Positions 1-7,666 of a DNA stretch of 23,533 bases are shown here, one piece after another; position 1 is the first letter of the stretch, and each line of letters begins with the position of its first letter. The notes below the pieces were generated by a model, which had not been told where the DNA came from, made no database searches, and saw nothing but the letters and a program-made list of their open reading frames with translations. A program made the position numbers and the translations under genes. The stretch is from JBLIAZ01 sp047632015 (GTDB lineage: Bacteria; Bacteroidota; Bacteroidia; Flavobacteriales_C; GCA-002722245). The stretch is from contig JBLIBC010000010.1 of the NCBI GenBank assembly GCA_047632015.1, positions 1 to 23,533 of the forward strand, given 5' to 3'.

Positions 1-136
1 AAAGGGCTCTAAGCACAAAAAGAATACAACAAATAAGGAGGAGCCCCTAAGTAATACTAGTATCCATTTAAGTCGATTCTCATTCTTGTTTAAAAAGAAT
101 TCGTTTTTATAAAAAAACCACGAAACAAGAAAGCAT

Positions 137-173
137 AAAAAAATCCCGAGCAACCAATACAGTTTGCTCGGGA
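137..173 (-). terminator. Intrinsic terminator of fabG
   Basis: A perfect 10-bp inverted repeat (TCCCGAGCAA at 144-153 and TTGCTCGGGA at 164-173) encloses a 10-base loop. Read on the minus strand, the hairpin is followed directly by seven T (plus-strand A 137-143). It lies about 75 bases past the fabG stop codon, in the right orientation to end that transcript. Confidence 0.85.
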
Positions 174-247
174 CAGTTTCAATCATTTTATATTGTATTA
201 ATATTCAGTTTATTAAGAAGATTTACATGACTTAATAAATCAACTAA

Positions 248-994
248 CTACATGGACATTCCACCACAAACATTTATCACTTGACCAGTAATATAACTCG
301 ATTTGTCAGATCCTAAAAACACTACTAAGTCAGCTACTTCATCCGCTTCTCCTGCACGTTTTAAAGGAATATTATTAGCCCATTCAGCCACTACTTTTTC
401 ATCCAATTCTTGGGTCATTTCTGTGGAAATAAATCCAGGTGCAATTGCATTCGACCTGATGTTTCTGGAGCCCAATTCTTTAGCCACAGATTTTGTAAAT
501 CCAAAAATACCTGCTTTAGATGCAGCATAATTTGCTTGACCAGCATTACCATTTACACCAACAACAGAACCTACATTTATGATGCTTCCAGACCTTGCTT
601 TTAACATGGTTCGCAACACCGTTTTTGTCAAATTAAATACCGACTTTAAGTTAGTGTTTACCACCTCGTCAAATTGCTCTTCGCTCATTCTCATTAAAAG
701 GTTGTCGCGAGTAATCCCAGCATTGTTTACCACAATGTCAACCGTTCCGTATAATTCCACAACCTGCTTTACTAATTCTTCAGCCGATGCGAAATCAGCG
801 GCGTTACTTTTAAAACCTTTTGCTTCTGCTCCTTGTGCTTTCAATTCATCTTCTAAAGCTTTTGCTTTTTCGTCAGAACTCAAATAAGTAAAAGCTATTT
901 TAGCTCCTTCAGCAGCATACTTTAATGCTATTGAACGTCCTATTCCTCTTGACGCACCCGTAATTATAGCAACTTTATCTTGTAATAATTTCAT
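248..994 (-). CDS. fabG: 3-oxoacyl-[acyl-carrier-protein] reductase FabG
   Basis: NADPH-dependent reductase of the type II fatty-acid synthesis cycle, reducing 3-oxoacyl-ACP to 3-hydroxyacyl-ACP in the cytoplasm. The 248 residues match the usual FabG length and show the classical short-chain dehydrogenase layout: cofactor motif TGASRGIG at 12-19, NNAG at 90-93, Asn115, and the catalytic triad Ser143, Tyr156 and Lys160 (YAASK). The C-terminal GQVINVCGGMSM ending is typical of FabG. ATG start. The gene stands alone: it is divergent from rlmD, with a 141-base intergenic region between them, and is followed by its own terminator. SDR enzymes are numerous, but the whole-length resemblance to FabG rather than to catabolic SDRs is strong. 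No acyl-carrier or other fab genes are adjacent. Confidence 0.95.
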   Translation of the reverse strand: MKLLQDKVAIITGASRGIGRSIALKYAAEGAKIAFTYLSSDEKAKALEDELKAQGAEAKGFKSNAADFASAEELVKQVVELYGTVDIVVNNAGITRDNLLMRMSEEQFDEVVNTNLKSVFNLTKTVLRTMLKARSGSIINVGSVVGVNGNAGQANYAASKAGIFGFTKSVAKELGSRNIRSNAIAPGFISTEMTQELDEKVVAEWANNIPLKRAGEADEVADLVVFLGSDKSSYITGQVINVCGGMSM

Positions 995-1045
995 TTGACT
1001 TTATTTTGAATTTTAGTTTTTGCTATAAGTTAATTTAACAAGCAT

Positions 1046-1053
1046 CAAATATA
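1046..1053 (-). promoter_or_regulatory. Possible -7 box of the fabG promoter
   Basis: On the minus strand this reads TATATTTG, an exact match to the Bacteroidota -7 consensus TAnnTTTG, about 52 bases before the fabG ATG. No good TTG-type -33 element lies at the usual distance upstream, so only half of the promoter signature is present. An 8-mer with two free positions occurs by chance fairly often in AT-rich DNA. Confidence 0.35.
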
Positions 1054-1135
1054 ATCATTGCAATCTTCCTTTTTATAGTGAATCTTAGATTAATTTCGCA
1101 AACATAGTACATCAAAATAATACAAGCTGAACACC

Positions 1136-2542
1136 ATGGCAAGACGAAGAAAACAACTCCCAATTTTTGAAAACGTTGAAATTATAGACGCCGGTTCCGA
1201 AGGAAAAGCTGTAGCTAAAATTGACGAAATGGTCCTTTTTATTACTGGAGGGATCCCCGGAGACATATGCGATGTGCAGGTTACCAAGAAAAAGAAAAGT
1301 TTCATGGAGGGAAGAATCCTCAAGCTCCATAAGCTTTCGGACAAACGTCAAAAAGCATTTTGCTCACATTTTGGAGTTTGTGGGGGTTGTAAATGGCAAG
1401 AGTTAAACTATGATGACCAACTAATATATAAGCAAAAGCAGGTACAAGATAATTTCAAACACTTAGGGAAGTTTGAATTTCCTGAAATCCAAAGTATTCT
1501 ACCTTCAGAAAAAACACAGTATTATAGGAATAAATTAGAGTTTACATTCTCTAATAAAAAGTGGTTAACCTTTGACGAAATGGGAAAAGACAACCATCAA
1601 ATGAATGCATTGGGATTTCACATTCCAAGGAAGTTCGACAAAATTGTCAATGTTGACCATTGTTATTTACAAGGTGATTTTTCCAACGACATCAGGAATG
1701 AAGTAAGAGATTTCGCTTTAAAAAATGAATTTACCTTTTTTGACATCAGGCAGCAGCATGGTTTTTTAAGGAACCTAATCATCCGAACCTCTAGTACTGG
1801 AGACATCATGGTGGTAGTTTGCTTTTTTGAAAACAAACCGGAAGCAATTGAAAAGACCATGAAGCATTTAGGGAATACATTCCCTCAAATAACCTCTTTA
1901 ATGTATGTTGTCAACGAAAAAAAGAACGACACCATCAGTGACCTTGAAATTCAATTGTACGGTGGAAATCCTTTTATCATGGAAGAAATGGAAGGAATTA
2001 AATTTAAGATAGGGCCAAAATCATTTTATCAAACTAATTCTGAACAAGCTTATGAGCTGTACAAAATCACAAGAGATTTTGCGGGAATAACTGAAAATGA
2101 CACGGTTTATGATTTATACACAGGAACAGGAACGATTGCCAATTTCGTAGCTAAAAATTGTAAAAAAGTAGTGGGTGTAGAATACATTCCTGACGCTATT
2201 GAGGACGCTAAAGTTAATTCAAAGCAAAATAACATTGAAAATACAAGCTTTTTCGCTGGTGACATGAAGGACATATTAAACGACGATTTCATAGCGGAGA
2301 ATGGACAACCTGATGTCATTATCACTGACCCACCAAGGGCAGGAATGCATGAAGACGTACTTCAAGTAATACTGAATGCAGAGGCTAAAAAAGTAGTTTA
2401 TGTAAGTTGTAATCCAGCAACTCAAGCCCGAGATTTAAATTTTCTCGATCAAAAATACAAAGTCACGAAAGTCAGACCTGTGGACATGTTTCCTCACACA
2501 CATCATGTAGAGAATGTAGTCCTATTAGAATTACGAGACTAG
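1136..2542 (+). CDS. rlmD: 23S rRNA (uracil-C5)-methyltransferase RlmD/RumA family
   Basis: SAM-dependent RNA methyltransferase that makes 5-methyluridine in 23S rRNA (U1939 in E. coli numbering for RlmD). Order of parts in the 468 residues: a basic start and a TRAM-like RNA-binding domain (about 10-65); an iron-sulphur cluster site with Cys76, Cys82, Cys85 and Cys176 (C-x5-C-x2-C plus a distant HC); then the methyltransferase domain with the SAM loop DLYTGTGT (326-333), DPPRAG (398-403), the nucleophile Cys425 in SCNP, and the base Glu459 in HHVEN. All expected catalytic and cluster residues are present, so it should be active. In Bacteroidota one such enzyme may cover both the RlmC and RlmD sites, so the exact target uridine is inferred. 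ATG start at 1136. It is a single-gene unit followed by a strong terminator. Confidence 0.93.
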   Translation: MARRRKQLPIFENVEIIDAGSEGKAVAKIDEMVLFITGGIPGDICDVQVTKKKKSFMEGRILKLHKLSDKRQKAFCSHFGVCGGCKWQELNYDDQLIYKQKQVQDNFKHLGKFEFPEIQSILPSEKTQYYRNKLEFTFSNKKWLTFDEMGKDNHQMNALGFHIPRKFDKIVNVDHCYLQGDFSNDIRNEVRDFALKNEFTFFDIRQQHGFLRNLIIRTSSTGDIMVVVCFFENKPEAIEKTMKHLGNTFPQITSLMYVVNEKKNDTISDLEIQLYGGNPFIMEEMEGIKFKIGPKSFYQTNSEQAYELYKITRDFAGITENDTVYDLYTGTGTIANFVAKNCKKVVGVEYIPDAIEDAKVNSKQNNIENTSFFAGDMKDILNDDFIAENGQPDVIITDPPRAGMHEDVLQVILNAEAKKVVYVSCNPATQARDLNFLDQKYKVTKVRPVDMFPHTHHVENVVLLELRD

Positions 2543-2565
2543 TAGTATCTGTTTTTTGACACAAT

Positions 2566-2596
2566 AAAAAAAGGGAACCACTTGGTTCCCTTTTTT
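2566..2596 (+). terminator. Intrinsic terminator after rlmD, probably bidirectional
   Basis: A perfect 8-bp stem (GGGAACCA at 2573-2580 and TGGTTCCC at 2583-2590) has a 2-base loop and is followed by six T at 2591-2596. The hairpin is also preceded by a run of A (2566-2572), so the minus strand reads as a hairpin followed by a T run. It lies 24 bases after the rlmD stop and could also end transcripts arriving from the glycosyltransferase and relict region on the other strand. Confidence 0.9.
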
Positions 2597-2619
2597 GTTC
2601 TACAGCAGCAGCAGCATAT

Positions 2620-2877
2620 TATTGTAATAATAATCGATATTTTGAAGAATTGCCCTGTATTAACTGTCAAGAAATAAACACAGGTAGCTCCTTAACTTAA
2701 ATCAACGATTACATTATTACCCGTAGTGTTTGATTTATAAATCGTATTACCAATACATCAACCACGGTCACATTTGCAGCTTCTCCACCAGTATACCCAT
2801 TAAAAGCATTATTACTTGGATTTGGATATATTGAAATTTCAGTAGTTTTAGATAATTGCTCATAACTTACTGCTAAA
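2620..2877 (-). pseudogene. Relict T9SS type A C-terminal sorting domain
   Basis: This 335-base gap between rlmD and the glycosyltransferase has no intact gene, but its minus strand still encodes a recognisable type IX secretion sorting domain in broken form. From about 2877 downward one frame reads DLAVSYEQLSKTTEISIYPN and continues with PSNNAF and VTVVDVL, containing the hallmark IYPNP (about 2813-2830). Near 2750 the reading must jump by one base to continue as NTIYKSNTTGNNVIVDLS. An in-frame TAA (2692-2694) follows, and the same frame then resumes with VYFLTVNTGQFF, matching the GVYFL block that normally ends these domains. One frameshift and one stop show decay. The rest of the parent gene is gone: the sequence runs straight into the 3' end of the glycosyltransferase gene. 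Compare the intact domain at the end of the 18988-21165 gene. Confidence 0.78.
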
Positions 2878-4518
2878 TCAGCTAGAAAATGTTTTCATGT
2901 ATTTACCTGCAATTCCTTCCCAGGAGTAATTCTCAACCACAAGTTTTCTCAATGAGTCTTTAAAGTCCGAGAGCTCAACCACACTCATAGTGTCCTTTTT
3001 TGACAAGTACGCCTGCACATTTTTCGCAATGTGAGTTGAAGCATTATGATCCAAAGTAACATCCATTATATCTACTCTTCCTTCAACTAAATCCTTTACT
3101 TGGTCCGCAATTTCCATGAATGCTGACTGATAAGTCACAACTGGGTATACTCCGCATGAGGCTGCCTCAATAGCAACCATTCCAAATGCCTCTGGAAAAA
3201 CAGAAGGCGCTATCAACACATCCATTATTGGCAACAAATTCACCAACTGCGCATGATTTAAAATCCCTGTAAAAGTCACCTTCGTCCTAATATCAAAATT
3301 TAAAGATTGTACATCTTCAATAATTTGACCTCCATGCTTTTCCAATATGTCTATTGCAAGTGGAATAGCTTGCCCATCTTCTCCATGAAACAGACTGTTA
3401 GTTCGTATCTCCTCTTTTAGCGCATCTACATTACCATTTGCCAAGTAATTAATAATTAGCTCAGCCGGCTCTCTAAACGGCCCAAACCCAGCTATAATTA
3501 AATTTGTATTCGGTTGATGCTTTAACATTTCGGGAAACCCTAATAAAATTAGGTAAATACCTTTGGTCCATAGGTATTTACCTACAAAGAAAACATTGTT
3601 ATCGTTGATATTAATACTGTTGATTTTGGTTATCGCGTCTTTATCAATGTGTCTGTAATCGTAAGCCTCCCTAACTTCACTCACTATGTTTGTTGAGTTT
3701 TGAGTGGTTAACTCCCCATCTAACAACATGCTTGTAACTGTTCCATCCCTTCCTACACTATTGTTTACGTTTTCTGAAATAGAAGCGATAAAATCGTCCT
3801 TCATATCGTCCCTGCTTTTACCTGCAATGCCAAAGGAACTAATATCCACTCCTGCAGGTATAATTTCCATTTTTTGAATCAAGTACTCCATGGATACTTC
3901 TCCCAAAAACTCTTTCATTTCTTGATCGGCATGTAAACTATCAACCACAATCTCATCCACTACTTTCAGTGACTCAATTGCAAAATTTTCAAACCTCTTG
4001 TCCTTTTTGACTGTAAAATTCAATGCACTTCCGTGCACAGTGATAACAAATTTAAAGTCATGTACCTCTTTTAATAACTTTGCCACATATGGAAACATTA
4101 CCATGTGGTTGGTGTTCACCACCGAAACTTCATGACTTTTCATAATCAAGTCCATCGCTTTGAAATTTTGATTGACATATGATTCAACCTCATCGTCAGC
4201 ACAAGAATTAAATTCCTTAACCTCAAACCCTTCATAGTGATCATATACGTAAACAGGTAAAAAACCGTTTAAGTTAGGACGAAAACACTTGCAGTGTCCT
4301 TTAAATGGAGTCTCTTGTTGAGCAGATAATTGATAGGAAGTATTTGCCTTATCGAAATCATACAACTCATTGATAAAATCAATTTTTATGGGATCAAAAT
4401 CTTGACATACTAAAATTACGTCTTGTCCTTTTTTTAGCAGTTCTCGAACAATGTTGTTTACATATAAATTACTGCCAGTACCTGTAAGTAGGTACCCGTG
4501 AGTTATTAAAATAGCCAT
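2878..4518 (-). CDS. GT4-family glycosyltransferase (GT-B fold), long form
   Basis: Predicted cytoplasmic retaining glycosyltransferase that moves a sugar from a nucleotide-sugar donor. The acceptor is unknown; envelope or capsular polysaccharide is a reasonable guess. Residues 1-225 form the N-terminal Rossmann-like half, beginning THGYLLTGTGSN (6-17), with an HGS segment (162-164) and IIPAGVD (219-225). The C-terminal half starts at FFVGKYLWTKG (310-320), includes IIAGFGP (341-347), and carries the GT4 E-x7-E signature at Glu443/Glu451 within PEAFGMVAIEAASCG. At 546 residues it is longer than the usual 370-420. The surplus is a polar linker at about 230-305 and an insert at about 355-410. 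No signal peptide or membrane segment is seen. ATG start. It is separated by 89 bases from the outer-membrane gene upstream and is not next to other polysaccharide genes. Confidence 0.85.
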   Translation of the reverse strand: MAILITHGYLLTGTGSNLYVNNIVRELLKKGQDVILVCQDFDPIKIDFINELYDFDKANTSYQLSAQQETPFKGHCKCFRPNLNGFLPVYVYDHYEGFEVKEFNSCADDEVESYVNQNFKAMDLIMKSHEVSVVNTNHMVMFPYVAKLLKEVHDFKFVITVHGSALNFTVKKDKRFENFAIESLKVVDEIVVDSLHADQEMKEFLGEVSMEYLIQKMEIIPAGVDISSFGIAGKSRDDMKDDFIASISENVNNSVGRDGTVTSMLLDGELTTQNSTNIVSEVREAYDYRHIDKDAITKINSININDNNVFFVGKYLWTKGIYLILLGFPEMLKHQPNTNLIIAGFGPFREPAELIINYLANGNVDALKEEIRTNSLFHGEDGQAIPLAIDILEKHGGQIIEDVQSLNFDIRTKVTFTGILNHAQLVNLLPIMDVLIAPSVFPEAFGMVAIEAASCGVYPVVTYQSAFMEIADQVKDLVEGRVDIMDVTLDHNASTHIAKNVQAYLSKKDTMSVVELSDFKDSLRKLVVENYSWEGIAGKYMKTFSS

Positions 4519-4607
4519 GAAATTACTTTAAGTAAAAGCTTAATTGCTTTTCAATATGATGCTACGCAAATTAACGCAAGATGTTTCAATAATTGACAGA
4601 AAATGAC

Positions 4608-5315
4608 TTAATAACCCCAACTAGGGCAATCCACATTATTCAAGTCCGAAGGATCATAAAGTCCATCTCCTCCAGTTTTCCCTCCACCAAACCGGTATAT
4701 AAGCATTACGTGAACATCAATATAAGAATCGTTTGCCTTTGGATTTCCAGCATTTGATATACCATCAAGGTAATCGGTTAGAGCGAAGTGATATGAACTT
4801 TCAACCACGCTTCCCCAATGAGCATTAAACCACCAACCTAATCCAATACCAATCGGAATATTAAACTGTGTGTTTGAAAATCCATCTTCAGCAATTAAAG
4901 AACCTGTCCCGGCATCCGACCTTGAAACTGACATACTCATGTAATCAAAACCAAAAAAACCATAGTTCATGAGCCGGTAACTCTTTTTAAACAAATGCTT
5001 GTACTTTGCAGTTAATCCTATGTCTGTAAGTTTAGTAGTAAAGGTGATTCCTCTTACTTGTAAAAGCACATCGTTGGAATACGAATCACTTCCATGCAAC
5101 TCCGCTTTTGAATAGTGACCACGCACCCCCCACCTAGGATGATAATCATACCCCACTCCTGCTTTCCAACTAAAGCACATGGTTTTAAGTTTAGGGTACA
5201 CTGACTCATCCATATCTCCCTGATAGTAAGAGATCCCAGCACCTCCAAACAAATGGAATTGAGCCTTGGAGCTAAAGGAAATACAAAACAATGCCAATAT
5301 TATAAATAACCTCAC
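4608..5315 (-). CDS. Outer-membrane beta-barrel protein
   Basis: 235-residue predicted exported protein. Residues 1-18 form a signal peptide ending in SSKAQ (cleavage before Gln). The mature part begins FHLFGGAGISYYQGDMD and then alternates hydrophobic and polar residues with many Gly and aromatic residues, as in a small 8-10-stranded outer-membrane barrel. It resembles the barrel families common in Bacteroidota (DUF6089-like), but I cannot name a family with certainty. The C-terminal tail of about 25 residues after MLIYRFGGG is polar, which is unusual because most such barrels end on the last strand. The start is GTG at 5313-5315, directly after the TAA of the broken gene upstream; no in-frame ATG precedes the signal peptide, so GTG is the natural choice. 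Function unknown. Confidence 0.72.
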   Translation of the reverse strand: MRLFIILALFCISFSSKAQFHLFGGAGISYYQGDMDESVYPKLKTMCFSWKAGVGYDYHPRWGVRGHYSKAELHGSDSYSNDVLLQVRGITFTTKLTDIGLTAKYKHLFKKSYRLMNYGFFGFDYMSMSVSRSDAGTGSLIAEDGFSNTQFNIPIGIGLGWWFNAHWGSVVESSYHFALTDYLDGISNAGNPKANDSYIDVHVMLIYRFGGGKTGGDGLYDPSDLNNVDCPSWGY

Positions 5316-5754
5316 TTAGTACTTTAATTTTATATGCGTATCAACGCGATTTTTAACCCAACGAAAGTAAAAAAAACTCACGTAATCAAGTACATTATTT
5401 AACATAATTATATCATTCGAAAGCTTATTACCTTGACGATCACCGCCGCTCCAGAGTATCATTCTTATTACGAACGATTGAAAGTCATATAGAGTTCTAT
5501 ATCTAGAGAAATAATGCAAACGCAAATCTAATTTCCTAGCCTCATCTACGACCTTAACATCAGAACTATCGACACACAGTACTTGCCCGCTTGAATCCTT
5601 GTACGACCCAGGCTCTTCTATTTCACTATGAGTTCTTTTTACTAAAAAAGTTTTTAAAACGTCTCGAATAGATTTCCACAAAAGCATTAGCACCCAATGC
5701 ACCAAAAATGAGCAATTGAAACAAAAGCACTCCAGATCCAAGATCAATATATAT
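5316..5754 (-). pseudogene. Small membrane protein gene, apparently frameshifted and lacking a start codon
   Basis: Two frames carry coding signal. From 5754 to a TAG at 5626-5628 the first frame reads IYIDLGSGVLLFQLLIFGAL then GANAFVEIYSRRFKNFFSKKNS. This resembles the short bacterial membrane proteins that begin with M-x-Y-I-D-P-G-S/T-G-S, then one helix, then a basic stretch. Here the expected Met codon is ATA, the Pro is Leu, and no ATG, GTG or TTG lies between the upstream in-frame TAG and this segment. From about 5640 to the TAA at 5316-5318 the next frame is open and has normal codon use (SEIEEPGSYKDSSGQ, later LHYFSRYRTLYDFQSF). The switch falls in homopolymer runs (5636-5659). The continuous ORF in the second frame, 143 codons from a TTG at 5747, has a Cys-rich start that looks like a shadow of the first frame. 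Either a pseudogene, a sequencing error or, less likely, two overlapping genes. Confidence 0.5.
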
Positions 5755-5802
5755 AATTACCCTGAATACAGGATAGCACTAGATTGATGAAATAATTTTA
5801 CC

Positions 5803-6276
5803 TCAAGAAAACATCGGTATTATAGTGCTTAATACCAAATCAGTAGAATATGTCATTGCAAAACTCCACACAAACGAAGCTCCTATCAAAGCAGGAATTG
5901 CCAATTTGTTTTTACCAAAATACCTCCCAACCAACAACGCGCCTAAAGGAACAGAAATCACTCCAATTAACATCGCCATGCCATACAACCCAAACTTATT
6001 CTTGATTTTGATTATTTGAATATTCTTTCTGGTAAATATTTTTTTTGATTTTTTTACTTTTTTCCTATTAGCACCGAACTTGCTCAGCTGCTTTCCGATA
6101 AAAAAAAACACAATAGCACTAGTCAACCCTCCTAAAGCACAGTATAAGGCAATTTCAATTAATGGATAATTATTCCCTGTGCTTAATGGATAATTAAGTC
6201 CTGTATAAATAATAGGAGCAACCATTAATTTAAAGGTACTCATAGAAAAAGCTCCAAACGCTGCAACAAAATTCAT
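5803..6276 (-). CDS. Small polytopic inner-membrane protein of unknown function
   Basis: 157 residues with about four hydrophobic segments: around 3-27, 40-61, 95-117 and 126-150. A strongly basic cytoplasmic loop (RKKVKKSKK and following, 71-92) separates the second and third, which places that loop inside by the positive-inside rule. The second half, KFGLYGMAMLIGVISVPLG and following, has the Gly- and Pro-rich re-entrant look of the small multidrug-export-like (PF06695) and VTT-type families, but the resemblance is not strong enough to assign a transporter role. ATG start. It lies 18 bases downstream of the third barrel gene and probably shares its transcript. No substrate can be inferred. 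Confidence 0.65.
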   Translation of the reverse strand: MNFVAAFGAFSMSTFKLMVAPIIYTGLNYPLSTGNNYPLIEIALYCALGGLTSAIVFFFIGKQLSKFGANRKKVKKSKKIFTRKNIQIIKIKNKFGLYGMAMLIGVISVPLGALLVGRYFGKNKLAIPALIGASFVWSFAMTYSTDLVLSTIIPMFS

Positions 6277-6294
6277 TTACACTATGTTTAAAAG

Positions 6295-6978
6295 TCAATA
6301 ATCACCACCAAATGGAATCCTCACCCCTACATTGAAATTGACGACGAAAGGTATATCAAACTCCAATCCTGAAGACGACGTTTCTACTATATTAACTAAT
6401 AATTTCAATTCTGAAAACAAATAAACAGTACTGATTCTTTTTTCAACCCCTATCGTTGGATTCAAACTCAAAAAAGTAAAAGACCCTAGTTGGGTATCCT
6501 TAACTGGCACATCATATAGATTCCAATTAATATTGTAAGTTGAATCTGTGGTAGTCTCAAAACCAGCAGCCAACACCCCAACATCACCTCCCACATAGAC
6601 TGCAGTAGGACTCTCTTTCTTAAAGGTTGAGTGCGTTCCTACAACATAATATTTGAAGCCGATATAAAAATCCATCAATGTAATTTTACTTTTCGTTTGA
6701 ATAGCTACAAGTACAGGGCTTGTATTTGGGGAAAGCGCTACCGCCTGTATCTCACGACTGTAATTTGAAGGGAAATAATAATGAAAACCAGCTTGTATTG
6801 CAACTATTTCATCTAATTCTCCTTCACCAAACAAACCAAATCCTGGATGACCAACGTTTCCATCTGTCAATGTATTTAAATAAGAACCCTGGACACCAAG
6901 ATTAAATTGAGCAGAAGCACAAAAACTTCCAACAATCAAGAATGTTAGCATTTTTATTTTAATCAACGAAAAATTCAT
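6295..6978 (-). CDS. Outer-membrane beta-barrel protein, third gene of the tandem trio
   Basis: 227 residues with a signal peptide ending in CASAQ (about residue 24), followed by a mature barrel-like domain that starts FNLGVQGSYLNTL and ends VNFNVGVRIPFGG. It is a paralogue of the two genes upstream. The shared pattern runs: short N-terminal strand, G-F/A-G-L-x-G/A-E, a 'hYYxP' strand, a loop with P-x-x-V, a strand ending GxKYYV, and a terminal strand G-V-R-I-P. It is the most diverged copy: the HFG-G-GLR-x-EY motif of the others is PGFGLFGEGE here. ATG start. It follows the middle copy with a 13-base gap. Predicted location outer membrane; ligand or function unknown. Confidence 0.75.
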   Translation of the reverse strand: MNFSLIKIKMLTFLIVGSFCASAQFNLGVQGSYLNTLTDGNVGHPGFGLFGEGELDEIVAIQAGFHYYFPSNYSREIQAVALSPNTSPVLVAIQTKSKITLMDFYIGFKYYVVGTHSTFKKESPTAVYVGGDVGVLAAGFETTTDSTYNINWNLYDVPVKDTQLGSFTFLSLNPTIGVEKRISTVYLFSELKLLVNIVETSSSGLEFDIPFVVNFNVGVRIPFGGDY

Positions 6979-6991
6979 ACTTAACTAAAAA

Positions 6992-7657
6992 TTAGTAATT
7001 AGACAATGGTATTCTCACTCCTAAAAAATAGGACATCCCGTATGGTATCCTAGTGCTTACACTAAAAGGATTCGCTTCGTCCAATTTGATATTAAATTTT
7101 GCTTCTGCGTATATGAACGCCCTTCCAACTTGCTTTTCTCCTCCACTCCCCAAAGACCCTGTGTAGTTATAAAAAGTACCTTTAACCTTACCTTTGAACG
7201 GAACATTATACACGTTATACTCGGGACCAGGAAGCACTTCACTTTCCGAAGTACCAATTAGTAAACTAAATTCACCTATACCATAGAATCCAAAACTACC
7301 CTTTTCAATAGGATTGAGTTCACCATAAAAATACACCCTTGCTCCTACCATCCCTTGAATAAAATAAATAGAACTTGGAACTGGTATATCAACAAGAAAA
7401 GGCCTTGTGTTGTCTGCAATTGCTTCCGCTTCTACAATTCCAGTATATTTCTTTTTACTGTAATAATTCGCCCCTGCATACGCTACTGCCCACTCATTGT
7501 ATACGTACTCAGCCCTTAAACCTCCTCCAAAATGAGTTAGTTTAGTTTCCCCGAAAAAATGCATATAAGAACCTTGAGCGCTTAAATTGTATTTTCCATA
7601 AGAATTACTCACAAAAACCACAATAAAGATTATAACTAGTAATTTTATTCTTCTCAC
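6992..7657 (-). CDS. Outer-membrane beta-barrel protein, second gene of the tandem trio
   Basis: 221 residues. The N-terminal hydrophobic signal (about 5-20) is followed by a mature part starting near YNLSAQGSYMHFFGET. HFGGGLRAEY (43-52) and the C-terminal FLGVRIPLSNY match the flanking paralogues in position. The body has alternating aromatic and small residues, as expected for a barrel of about eight strands. The start is GTG at 7655-7657, placed nine bases after the stop of the previous gene; it gives a complete signal peptide and no in-frame ATG precedes it. The copies are clearly diverged from one another, so the duplication is old. Confidence 0.75.
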   Translation of the reverse strand: MRRIKLLVIIFIVVFVSNSYGKYNLSAQGSYMHFFGETKLTHFGGGLRAEYVYNEWAVAYAGANYYSKKKYTGIVEAEAIADNTRPFLVDIPVPSSIYFIQGMVGARVYFYGELNPIEKGSFGFYGIGEFSLLIGTSESEVLPGPEYNVYNVPFKGKVKGTFYNYTGSLGSGGEKQVGRAFIYAEAKFNIKLDEANPFSVSTRIPYGMSYFLGVRIPLSNY

Positions 7658-7666
7658 TTGACGTCT

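Noticed and set aside
3..46. GGGCTC/GAGCCC pair and other short inverted pieces at the left edge, including TTCTTGTTT (83-91) with AAACAAGAA (123-131)
   Set aside because: Loops of about 31 bases and AT-rich arms make stable hairpins unlikely, and no gene is visible to the left. Apart from the fabG terminator I see nothing definite in 1-247.
303..887. Several plus-strand ORFs of 64-102 codons inside the fabG region
   Set aside because: They are antisense shadows of fabG, which has every catalytic residue. Their translations have no domain-like pattern.
2597..2625. CAG triplet run (CAGCAGCAGCAG) after the rlmD terminator
   Set aside because: Only four repeats long; it is within the decayed tail of the relict sorting-domain frame and too short to call a repeat element.
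4523..4551. TTACTT-T-AAGTAA and AAAAGC-N6-GCTTTT symmetric pieces just upstream of the glycosyltransferase ATG
   Set aside because: Six-base AT-rich arms are expected by chance in such DNA. No supporting promoter context was found.
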